DNA from: CAIURC01 sp043777315
GTDB lineage: Bacteria > Verrucomicrobiota > Verrucomicrobiia > Chthoniobacterales > Chthoniobacteraceae
Length of the DNA stretch: 64,000 nt
Reading direction: 5' to 3'
Assembly: GCA_043777315.1 (NCBI GenBank)
Contig: JAYVPW010000093.1
Coordinates: 124,001 to 188,000 of the forward strand
Shown here: in pieces, positions 1-8,600 of the stretch
How the letters are laid out: the number at the start of each line of letters is the position of its first letter
Numbering within the stretch: the stretch's first letter is position 1
Made by a program: the position numbers and the translations under genes
The notes under the pieces: generated by a model
What the model was told of the DNA's origin: nothing
Seen by the model: only the letters and a program-made list of their open reading frames with translations
Databases searched by the model: none

Positions 1-756
1 TACCCGATCCAGATGGACATGTTTCAAGGCAGTGGCGGCGCGACCGCGCAGCTCTCGTGGACGGGTCCAGGCATCGGCAAACAGATCATCCCGCAGGCCG
101 TGCTCTATCCCGACGGCACTCCGATCATCGTCACTCAACCCGCGCCGCTCACGCGCGAGGCTGGCACCTCGGCCAGCTTCACGGCGCTCAGTTCCGGGAC
201 CTCGCCGCTCGTTTATCAGTGGCGAAAAAACGGCGTGAATATCGTCGGCGCGACGAGCCAGATTTTTGCCCTTCCGAATGTGCTCGTCGCGGACGCCGGT
301 GCGTATTCCGTCCTCATCTCGAACAGCGCTGGCTTCGCCATCAGCGCGAGTGCGGCACTCACCGTCACCTTCACCGACACCGATGGCGACGGGATGCAGA
401 ACTCGTGGGAACTCGCGAATGGCTTCAACCCGAACAGCGCCGCCGATGCAGCGCTCGACACCGACAGCGACGGCAGGACGAACCTCCAGGAATTCCTCGC
501 CGGCACCAACCCGCGCGACGCGAACAGCCGGTTCACGATGACGGTCGGAAAGCCGGTCAGCGGCTCGGGCTTCGTGATCGGCTTCACCGCACAGCCGTAC
601 AAAAATTACACGATCCAATACAAAGACGCGCTGAACGCGACGACGTGGAACCGGCTCACCGACATCGAGGTTTCGGCGACTGCACAGACCATTCAATTCA
701 CGGATCCGACTGCCAACACCGAGCGATTCTACCGCGTCATCACGCCAAAGCAGTGA
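1..756 (+). CDS. Secreted PA14 / Ig-like / thrombospondin type 3 repeat protein, C-terminal part
   Basis: The frame is open from base 1 to the TGA at 754-756, so this is the 3' end of a longer gene (251 codons visible). The first ~36 residues end like a PA14 beta-barrel domain (FQGSGGATAQLSWTGPG, then IIPQAVLYP), a fold often linked to carbohydrate binding. Residues ~44-123 form an Ig-like domain with the Y-Q-W core (VYQWRKNG) and the DAGAYSV strand. Residues ~125-172 hold Asp-rich loops of thrombospondin type 3 kind (DTDGDGMQNSWEL and DTDSDGRTNLQEFLAGTNP), which normally bind calcium. The last ~80 residues form a beta-rich tail (YTIQYKDALN, TTWNRLTD) that often closes such proteins in Verrucomicrobiota. 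No catalytic domain is visible; any enzyme module would lie upstream. The protein is probably exported and surface-exposed, which is inferred from domain content because the signal peptide is outside the window. Confidence 0.85.
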   Translation, partial: YPIQMDMFQGSGGATAQLSWTGPGIGKQIIPQAVLYPDGTPIIVTQPAPLTREAGTSASFTALSSGTSPLVYQWRKNGVNIVGATSQIFALPNVLVADAGAYSVLISNSAGFAISASAALTVTFTDTDGDGMQNSWELANGFNPNSAADAALDTDSDGRTNLQEFLAGTNPRDANSRFTMTVGKPVSGSGFVIGFTAQPYKNYTIQYKDALNATTWNRLTDIEVSATAQTIQFTDPTANTERFYRVITPKQ

Positions 757-776
757 GTTTCGCGCGGGCATCGGCG

Positions 777-870
777 GCTCGGAATCTCACCCACGAAGGC
801 GCGAAGACCCGAAGCTGGAGAGCGGTCTCGATCTTTCGTTGCTTCGCGCCTTCGCGGTAAAATTCCGAGC
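777..870. repeat. Imperfect intergenic palindrome
   Basis: The outer arms GCTCGGAAT (777-785) and ATTCCGAGC (862-870) are exact reverse complements. Inside them, GAAGGCGCGAAG pairs with CTTCGCGCCTTC. The element fills most of the gap between the surface-protein gene and the pseudouridine synthase gene. It resembles the small dispersed palindromes built on 'cgaaggcgcgaag' seen in Verrucomicrobiota-type genomes; this resemblance is from memory. Transcribed, it could fold and stop or shield the upstream message, but there is no T-run. Confidence 0.7.
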
Positions 871-932
871 CCGAGCGCAGCGCGTGATTTGCAGTTGGCG
901 CGCGTGTCTTCCGCTCGTATTTCAGCGCCCTC

Positions 933-1769
933 ATGCGCCTCAATCGTTTCCTCGCCTCCGCCGGCCTCGGCTCCCGCCGCGGCGTCGAAGAGCTCATCCT
1001 TTCCGGTCGAGTGAGAGTCAATGGCCGCGTCGTGGAAGATCTCGCCACGCAGGTCGCGCCCGGCGATGTCGTGAAGCTCGGCAACCGCGTCATCCACACC
1101 GAGCAGACCCTCACCGCGATGCTGAACAAACCGCGAGGCATCGTCTGCACCGCCGACGACGAGCGCGACCGCCGCACGATCTTCGACTTTTTCCCGAAGA
1201 CCTGGCCGCGCGTCTTCCACGTCGGCCGGCTGGACAAGGAAAGCGAAGGCCTCCTCCTCGTCACGAATGACGGCGACCTCTCGCTCGCGCTCACGCACCC
1301 GAGTCACGAGATCGACAAGGAATACGAGGTCGGCCTCGACAAATCATTCGACCCGACGCATCGCGAAAAGCTACTGCGGGGCTTCAAGATCGAAGGCGGC
1401 CGCGCCAAGGCCGAGCAGGTCTCCATGATCAATCCGAAGCTTCTGAAAATCGTCCTCCGGCAAGGGATCAAGCGCCAGATTCGGCAGATGTTTTTCGAGA
1501 TCGGATATGAAGTGATGCACCTCCGCCGCATCCGCATCGGCGCGCTCCGCCTCGGCACACTGAAACCCGGTGAATGCCGCATCCTCACGCCCAACGAAAT
1601 CGCGACGCTGAAGGCCCGGAGCACGCTGCCGAAAACCGAAAAGCGTCCCACTTCGCGCCCGACGAAAGCGCTCCCGAAGCGCCGCCGCGCGCCGGAGGAG
1701 AGGAAAAAAGTCGGTGCAAAAACGCCGACTTCCGGCGCCATTCCGCGCCGGTCGAATCAAAGCATTTGA
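933..1769 (+). CDS. Pseudouridine synthase, RluB/RsuA/RluE/RluF family
   Basis: This enzyme converts a specific uridine in ribosomal RNA (23S or 16S) to pseudouridine in the cytoplasm. Residues ~2-50 are an S4 RNA-binding domain (MRLNRFLASAGLGSRRGVEE, then SGRVRVNGRVV). The catalytic core follows, with the diagnostic HVGRLDKESEGLLLVTNDG at ~97-114, in which Asp101 is the expected nucleophile, the KPRG motif at ~66-69 and the family motif GIKRQIRQMF at ~177-186. The catalytic core ends near residue 225. Residues ~226-278 are a basic, low-complexity tail rich in Lys, Arg and Pro that the core family does not need. The ATG at 933 is chosen because the S4 domain begins immediately. No good Shine-Dalgarno sequence precedes it. 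Which rRNA site is modified cannot be decided from sequence; RluB-like is the best guess. Confidence 0.93.
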   Translation: MRLNRFLASAGLGSRRGVEELILSGRVRVNGRVVEDLATQVAPGDVVKLGNRVIHTEQTLTAMLNKPRGIVCTADDERDRRTIFDFFPKTWPRVFHVGRLDKESEGLLLVTNDGDLSLALTHPSHEIDKEYEVGLDKSFDPTHREKLLRGFKIEGGRAKAEQVSMINPKLLKIVLRQGIKRQIRQMFFEIGYEVMHLRRIRIGALRLGTLKPGECRILTPNEIATLKARSTLPKTEKRPTSRPTKALPKRRRAPEERKKVGAKTPTSGAIPRRSNQSI

Positions 1770-1827
1770 CCCGCCGCCCGCCGTCCCCTACTCACTCCCT
1801 CCCGCCGAATCCAAACCACCTTTTTTT

Positions 1828-2004
1828 ATGGGCCAGCAAACAAACAAAATCATCAAACGCCGCCGCCGTCTCGACTACATCGAGCGCAAGAAAGTCAAAG
1901 GCCTCGAACTCGCCGCCGCCGCCAAACCGAAGGCCAAGAAAGCCGCTGCGCCCAAAAAGGAAAAAGCGCCCGCCGCCGTCGCCGCGCCCGCTCCAGCAGA
2001 GTAA
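1828..2004 (+). CDS. Short basic hypothetical protein (58 aa)
   Basis: The predicted product begins MGQQTNKIIKRRRRLDYIER and continues into a Lys/Ala/Pro tail ending in PAPAE. The N-terminal third is strongly basic (KIIKRRRR) and probably helical; the tail resembles the disordered Ala-Lys-Pro tails of nucleic-acid-binding proteins. The frame is open from an upstream ATG at 1714, but that start would overlap the pseudouridine synthase gene. The conserved-looking MGQQTNK start at 1828 lies in clear intergenic sequence after a T-run. Similar short 'MGQxxNKxxKRRRR' proteins occur, as I recall, in Verrucomicrobiota. Ribosome or RNA association is a guess from charge alone. A strong hairpin terminator follows about 40 bases after the stop. 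Confidence 0.7.
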   Translation: MGQQTNKIIKRRRRLDYIERKKVKGLELAAAAKPKAKKAAAPKKEKAPAAVAAPAPAE

Positions 2005-2044
2005 CACCACTGCGAGCCGCACCGCTCGCCTCTCAGTTTTTCAG

Positions 2045-2084
2045 AAATGCGCCGGGCCGATTCGGTCCGGCGCATTTCGTTTTC
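2045..2084 (+). terminator. Rho-independent terminator of the short basic protein gene
   Basis: AAATGCGCCGGGCCGA (2045-2060) pairs with TCGGTCCGGCGCATTT (2062-2077) through 16 base pairs with one G-U, leaving a minimal loop. The stem is followed by CGTTTTCCCC. It lies 41 bases after the stop codon of the 58-residue protein. Confidence 0.75.
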
Positions 2085-2089
2085 CCCGG

Positions 2090-2224
2090 TCATCCTGAGC
2101 GGAGCTTCGGCTTTGCGAAGCGCAGTCGAAGGACCTCTTACTTCTCCCCTCCCCAGACCGGCGCACGCGCATCGGGGGAGAAGTAAGAGGTCCTTCGACT
2201 CCGCTATCGCTTCGCTCAGGATGA
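2090..2224. repeat. Long intergenic inverted repeat with 25-bp perfect inner arms
   Basis: The outer ends TCATCCTGAGC (2090-2100) and GCTCAGGATGA (2214-2224) are exact reverse complements. Inner arms at 2125-2149 and 2175-2199 are a perfect 25-bp inverted pair (cores GTCGAAGGACCTC and GAGGTCCTTCGAC). The central loop is about 25 bases. The 'TCATCCTGAGC...GTCGAAGGACCTC' type of element is familiar as a high-copy palindrome in several soil and freshwater bacterial phyla (memory only). It ends 13 bases before the next start codon and so would form the 5' leader of the NYN nuclease message if transcription starts upstream of it. Confidence 0.85.
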
Positions 2225-2237
2225 CGAGAAAAATCAC

Positions 2238-2672
2238 ATGCGCTACCTCATCGTGGACGGCCACAGCGTCATCTTCGCGTGGCCTGAACTCCGCCGGTTG
2301 CACGCCCGCCGCATGATCCTCGCCCGCGACGAGCTGATCAAAATGCTCACGCAATATCAGGACACGAGCGGCGTCCGGGTGGTGGCCGTCTTCGACGGAA
2401 AAGGCGGCACCTCCACCGAGGACACCGCGCCCGGCGGCATCCAGGTTCTCTACTCGGCCAGCGGCCAGACCGCGGACCAAATCATCGAGCGACTCGCCGG
2501 CACGTATGGCCGCACCCACGATCTCACCGTCGCCACCGACGACCTCCTCGAGCAACAAACCGCCGCCGCCTTCGGAGCCACGCCGCTCTCCACCGCCGGC
2601 CTCCGCGACCTCCTTTCTGCTTCGCAAAACGAATTCGCCCGAGCGCTTCGGAGTCGGCGAAAAAGAGGCTGA
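2238..2672 (+). CDS. NYN-domain ribonuclease, YacP/Rae1-like
   Basis: The 144-residue product is a single NYN (PIN-like) nuclease domain. Acidic residues are in the expected places: Asp7 in IVDGHSVIF, Asp53 in VFDGKGG, Asp80 in SGQTADQIIE and Asp101/102 in VATDDLLE, which together would hold a divalent metal. The family includes Bacillus subtilis YacP (Rae1), a ribosome-associated mRNA endonuclease; using that role here is inference. The protein is slightly shorter than typical YacP (~160-180 residues) and ends in a basic SRRKRG tail. The ATG at 2238 is chosen because MRYLIVDGHS is the canonical first beta-strand; only a weak GAG lies upstream. The gene follows the inverted repeat at 2090-2224 and is convergent with the giant gene, with only 25 bases between the two stop codons. 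Confidence 0.85.
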   Translation: MRYLIVDGHSVIFAWPELRRLHARRMILARDELIKMLTQYQDTSGVRVVAVFDGKGGTSTEDTAPGGIQVLYSASGQTADQIIERLAGTYGRTHDLTVATDDLLEQQTAAAFGATPLSTAGLRDLLSASQNEFARALRSRRKRG

Positions 2673-2697
2673 ATCCCTTTAGCCGCGGCGCGCCCGG

Positions 2698-5600
2698 TCA
2701 AGGCACGATCTGGATCACGTTCGTCCCTTTTCCAGCGAGCACCTTCGTATAAATGTCGCTGCCGCCGGCGAGGGTGAACGTGTCGTTGCCCGCACCGAGA
2801 GCGATTTTGAGGGCCTCGAAACCGGCGTAGGTCACGCCGCCGCCGAGACCGAGGCCGGTGAGTTTGGTCAGGGTGAGAAGTCCGGTATCGCCGATGGCGA
2901 AGCCGGTATCGTCCACGGTGAGTGTGTCGAGACCTTTGACGTTCGTTCCGCCGTCGAGCAGGACCGCGCCGGCGATGGTGTTCACCACGCCGCCCGCAGC
3001 GGGCGCGCGACTGCCGAGGTTCACCACGTCCGCACCCGCGCCGGTATCGACGGCGAGAGCGCCCGTCGTCGAGTGGATGTGAACGGTGTCGTTGCCCGCG
3101 CCGGTGTTGACGTTCACGAGGAAGTTCGGCGTGCCATCGACGGTGAGCGTGTCATTGCCCGCACCGAGGTTGAAGGTCACCGCGTTCAGCCCGGTGAACG
3201 CAATACCCTGAGCTCCCATGCCTTCGCCGAGGATGCTGCCGGAAGTGAGGCGTCCAGTGCTCCCCCCGAGGCTGGCAGATGCCTGAACATTCAGCGCATC
3301 GAAGCCGCTCCCCGCGATGACGACCGCGCCTTTGATCGCCGAAAGCAGGCCGAGTGCGTTGCCGGCGTTCACGATGTTTGCGCCCGCGCCGGTGTGAATC
3401 GTCGTCGTCGTTCCCGCGGCGCTGCCTTCGAGTTTCACGAGATCGTTGCCCGCACCGAGACGCAATTGCAGCGCGCCGACGCCGTGATATTCGAGGGTGC
3501 CGCTGCCGCTGCCGAGCCCGGTCAAAAGCGTTGCGCCGAGCTTCCACGAGCGGGCGAGAGTGTTGGCGCTGTCGTCGAAATTCAGGAAGTCGAGCTTGCT
3601 GCCGGTCACGCGAACGAGGCCGTTCAAATGATTCGCGACGCCGCCCGTGCCCGGCAGCGCGCCCGCGGAAGTGCCGACGTTTACCACGTTCGCGCCCGCG
3701 CCGGTGGTGATGCTGACGGTCGTGCCCGCCACGCTCGTCGCGACGTTGAACACGTCATCGCCCGCCCCACCGTCGATCGTCGCAGTCGTTCCGACACCGA
3801 CGGCTTGCACGGTGATCGTGTCATTTCCCGCGTCGCCGGTGACGCGGTCATTTCCCTCGGTGACGCGAACGAAGTCATCCCCCGCCCCGCCCTTCACGAG
3901 GTCCGCGCCGCGGTCACCATCGAGCAGGTCGTTGCCCTCGTTGCCGTTCAGCGTGTCGTCGCCGAAACCGCCGAGCAGCGTCTCCGCGCCTTTGCCGCCG
4001 TTGAGCACGTCGCGACCCGCGCCGCCATCGAGGAGCGCGGGCAGCGCGTCGATATTCGGATCGATCGTGATCACGTCGTCGCCAGCTCCGCCGTAAATTT
4101 CGAGGCGGCTGATGTCGCTGTATTCCGCGATGAATTTGTCGGTCGCGAGACTCTTCTCATCGAGGGTCAGCGCGAGCTGTTTCGGCATTTTCGCTTTCGC
4201 GAAAACGATCGAGTCCGCGCCGCTGCTGCCGCCGACCGCGAGGATATATTTGCCGGGATTCGCGGGGTCTGAAATTTTCAGGACGCGGGTGACGGCGAGC
4301 GGCACCAGGACTTTCTCGACGCTGCCGTCGGCGCGATTCGCGAGCGTGAACTCGACACGGAAGTTTGCCTCGGTCGTCGGAGTGAAAGTGAACTCGCGTC
4401 CGGTTCCGTTCGCGATCACTTGCTCGTCGCCGTTGAGCGGAGCCGCTGCGCCTGCGAGCACGCGCCAGCCGAACTCGTAATTTCCGACGATCGGCGCGGC
4501 ATCGAGGAAGCCGTGGAAAGTGAGCGCCTGACCCCGCACCGCCGCGCTCGGTCCGCTGATGCCGAGGCCGACTGCGGCGGCCGGGACGAAGTTCAACGCC
4601 GTGACCTCGAGCGGGGCGTCCGCGGTGCCAAACGCGCTCGTCGCCGCATCGACAAAAGTGAAGCGGACATTGAACCGGCCCGCGTTCGCCGGGGCGAAAA
4701 CGAGTTGCGGGCCGCTGCCTTGCGCGACGACGGCGTTGCTCGCGTCGGTCACGTTCCAGAATGATTTCGCGGAGGTCGTGGCGACGCCGCCGAGCAGACC
4801 GGCAAACGTGAGCGGCTGTCCGCGCCAGCCTTGCGCCGGGCCGGTGATCGTCGCGCCGGAGACGGCTCGAGCCGGGCTCACATTCAGCGGCGCGGTCGCG
4901 AATCCGTCGGCACCCGTGGACGGATCGTGCAGCGCGAAGCGCACGCTGAATTGCCCCGGCGCCGTCGGAGTGAAGCTGAAGTTTTGCGCCGTGCCGCTCG
5001 CGATCACGGCGTTGCCCGCGTCGAGGATCGACCACGTTTTCTCGAAGCTCGGCGGGATGTTTCCGGCGTCGAGCAGCGCGGCGAAATGGAGCGTCTCCGC
5101 GAGCACACCTTGCGTCGGGCCATTGAAGCCGACGCTGAGGATCGGGTTGAGGCCGAGCGCATTCAGCGTCGTCGTGGTGACGTTGACCGCGCCCGTCGCC
5201 GGATTGGTGAGCGTGAAACGGATGCTGAAGATCCCCGCCGTCGGCGGGATGAAGACGAACTGCGTGCCGCTGCCACTCGCGCCAACCTGCGCGCCCGCGG
5301 CGTCGAGCACCTGCCAGGTCGCCGTCAATCCGGCCGGCACGCCGCCGTTTCCGAGCAGCGCGGTGAAGGTCCGCACCTGCCCGCGCGCGGCCTCGATCGG
5401 GCCGCTGATTCCGGCGCTCAAATCAAACGGCGCGCTCGTCGTCGCCGCAAAAATTTGCAACGTCGAACTCGCGTTCCCCTCGGCCCCAGTCGCGCTGTCC
5501 ACGAGCCGCAGCCGGACGCTCAGCGCGCCCGCGTCGGAGGGGACAAAATCAAAGTCGCGTCCGAGCCCGCTCGCGACGACGCGCTCCGTCGAGCCGATGA

Positions 5601-8600
5601 TTTCGACGACCTGCCACTCCGCCGTGAAGCCCGCGGGCAACGGTCCGCCGTCGTGCAGCGCGGTGAATCGCACCGGCGCAGCCCACGCGCCCTGCGTCGG
5701 CCCGGCGATCCCGGCGGAGAAGGTGGGCACCGGCGGCACGATGCTGAGCGAGGAGGTCGTGACGCCGAACATTCCGGTTGCCGGATCGACGAGCAGGAGC
5801 TCGACGCGATACTGGCCGTTCGCTGCCGGTCGGAAGAGGAATTGCGAGCCGCTGCCCGTCGCGACGACCGCATTTTTGGAGTCGAACACTTTCCACGCCG
5901 CAGTCACATCCGCTGGGAAAGCCGCCATATTCAGCAACCCGCCGAAGGTCAAAACCGGCCCGCGCACACCGTTCGCCGGCCCGGTGATGCCGACGGAAAG
6001 CATCGGCATATTCGCATTCACCGTCAGCGCGGCGGTGGCCGTAACGAGCACCACGGTCGGGCTTTCGCGGAACTCGAGCTGCACCGTGAACAGCCCCGCG
6101 GCGGTCGGGTTGAACGTGAATTGATGTCCGGTGCCGTCCGCGATCGAGACGCCGGAGGGATTCAAAATGTGCCAGGTCGGGAGGTAGCCGTGCGGCGAAT
6201 CGGCATCGTCGAAGAGCGCGGTGAACGTCACGCCTTGCCCGAGAAACGTCGTCGCCGGACCGGTGATGCCCGCGCTGAACGTGCCGCGCTTCGTGTTCAC
6301 GATCAGCTTCATCGTGGCCAGGCCAAACGCGCCGGTCGTGACATCGAGGACGACGAGTTCGACGCGATATTCGCCGATTTTCGGAGCCGTGAAGATCAGC
6401 GTTTTCCCGGTCCCGCTCGCGACGACCTTGCCCGTCGCATCGAAGACCTGCCACACCGCCGCGAGCCCGACCGGCAGCGCGAATCCGTCGATTCGCGCGA
6501 GCAATTCGAACCGCGTGGCCTTGTGCGTCTCGACCGTGATCGTGGTGCCGAGCGTCGGCACGCGCGCGATGCTGCCGGACGGCGGGAAGACGGAAACATC
6601 CGCGCCGCCCGCGTGGATTCCGCCGAGCGTCGTGCCGACATCGACGAGGAATTCGCGCAGGTTCGGCGTGAGCACGGAGAAGATGAGGCCGCGAATCAGC
6701 ATCGTCGCCGGGCGGCTGAGATTGCCGGTTTCTTGCAGGAGCAGGTTCGGCTTGCCGCTGTCGATCAGCGCGTCTTTGCCGGACTGCAACGTGCGCCCGG
6801 TCGCGAGCACTTTGTCGTCGAGGAACGCGATCGTCGTCGCGACGTGGCTGAAGCCGAGGCTCAGTGGCACCGGCGTGTTCGGCGTGGCGCGGGCGAACGG
6901 CACGGTGACCGCGGCGTTTTTCGCGACCAAAATATCGTCGCCCTGCTCGCCCATGATCGTGTCGATACGGGCGCGGAGCGTCACCGTTTTGCTCGTCGCG
7001 GAGTGGCCGAATTTCGACGGCGCGAAGTCGTAGCTGCCCGCGTATTTTTTCCCGCCGAGCAGGAGCTGCAGGTCGTTCAAGAGCACGCCCATTTCGGCCT
7101 CGATCGTCTTCTGCGTCTTCGTCGTGCTCGTGAGGATCGGCAGGATCACCGCACCGTCGTCGCCGATGAGCAGGTCGTTGCCCGCGCCGCCGCGGATCAT
7201 GTCGTTGCCGGCATCGAGATCGTATTCAAAGACCTTCGGCACGAGCGCGAGATCCTTCGCCGCCGGGCGGAGCAGCGCGAGGTTCGCGAGGTCGGTGGCG
7301 AGGTGATACGCGAGTTCGGCGGCGCGAACTTTCTGCTGCGTGCCGAGCGCGGCGTTCGTGTCGTTCAGCATCCGCGAGGTGATGTTGAGGACGGTCACGA
7401 TCTTCGCCATCGAAGTGCCCGTCTGCACCGGCGCGAGCAGCGCGCCTTGATCGCCGATCACCACGTCGTTGCCGGCTCCGGCGTCGATGATGTCGTTGCC
7501 GAGGAAGAGGTGGTGGTAGTCGGGATCGAGCACTTTCGGCAGCAAGGCTGTGAGGCGATTCGGATTGCTCGCGAGCCCGTGGGCGACGAGCGCATTCAGC
7601 ACGCCGACGTGCGCTTCGCGGATTGTGTTCACGAAGTCGGTCGCGACGTATTCCAGATCGCGCAGGAAGCTGTGGTAACGCAGCGCAGCGGTCGTGAAGT
7701 CCGGCGCGGCGACCGGGCTGCCGATCGAGAACGGCACGCTGATCAGCGCGTTGTCGCCGGTGATGTAGTCGTCGCCGTCGCCGCCCGCGATCGTGTCGTT
7801 GCCGATGCGAATGTCGTGCGCGGTCGTCGCGCCGCCGCTGAGTTGCTCGAGCAGATCGAAATCGAGCGAGAGGAAATGCAGACCCGTGATCGCGGTGAAG
7901 ACCGCGCCGCGCACGTCCTCCGTCGCCTTGTCGAGCGCGGCGATGCCGGTGAAGACCGGCGCGATCACCGCCACGTCATCGGCGTAAATCGTGTCCGCGC
8001 CCGCGCCGCCGTCGATGATGTCGTTGCCCGGCAGCGCGTCGGCGTGATGGATGAGGTCGGGGACGAACGAGATGAGCGGCAGGGTCGCCGCGCCGTCGTT
8101 GCGCCGCAGCGCGTCGGCGGTGGCGAGGTCGCCGAACGCGAGGTTCGGGACGAGCGTGAGCTGCGGCGCGACGGAGTTCAGTTCGAGCGGCAGAAGCGCC
8201 ATGTTCGCGACGATGACGGAGCCGCCGGCGGCGAGCGTGTAGTTCACGCCGGCGTCCGCGCCGATGAGCCGGATGCCGCTGACGATCTGCGGCAGGTTCG
8301 TCATGAACGGCACGGAATTGAACGCGCCGTCGGCGAAGATGAGGTCCGCGCCGTCGCCGCCGTTGATCGTGTCGCTGCCGCGCTGACCGAAGAGCAGGTC
8401 GTCGCCCGCGCCGCCGTTCACGGTGTCGTTGTCGGCGGCGACGAGGTCGATGAGCAGGAGCTCCGTTTCCCACGCTCCGCTGTCGGCATTGATCGATTTT
8501 GCGCCGCCCGGCAGATAGACGCCGCCGAGAATCGCGAGGTCCGCGCGGATCAATTTCGCCGCGAGTTCCGGGTCGTCGAGACGCAGCGGATGCGTGTCCA

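Noticed and set aside
757..932. Small gene or promoter between the surface-protein gene and the pseudouridine synthase gene
   Set aside because: The interval is mostly the palindrome at 777-870. No convincing -10/-35 pair, Shine-Dalgarno sequence or coding pattern was seen.
1714..1827. Upstream ATG extension of the short basic protein
   Set aside because: The extension overlaps the end of the pseudouridine synthase frame, and the residues it adds are low-complexity, Pro- and Arg-rich. The MGQQTNK start at 1828 in intergenic DNA is more natural.
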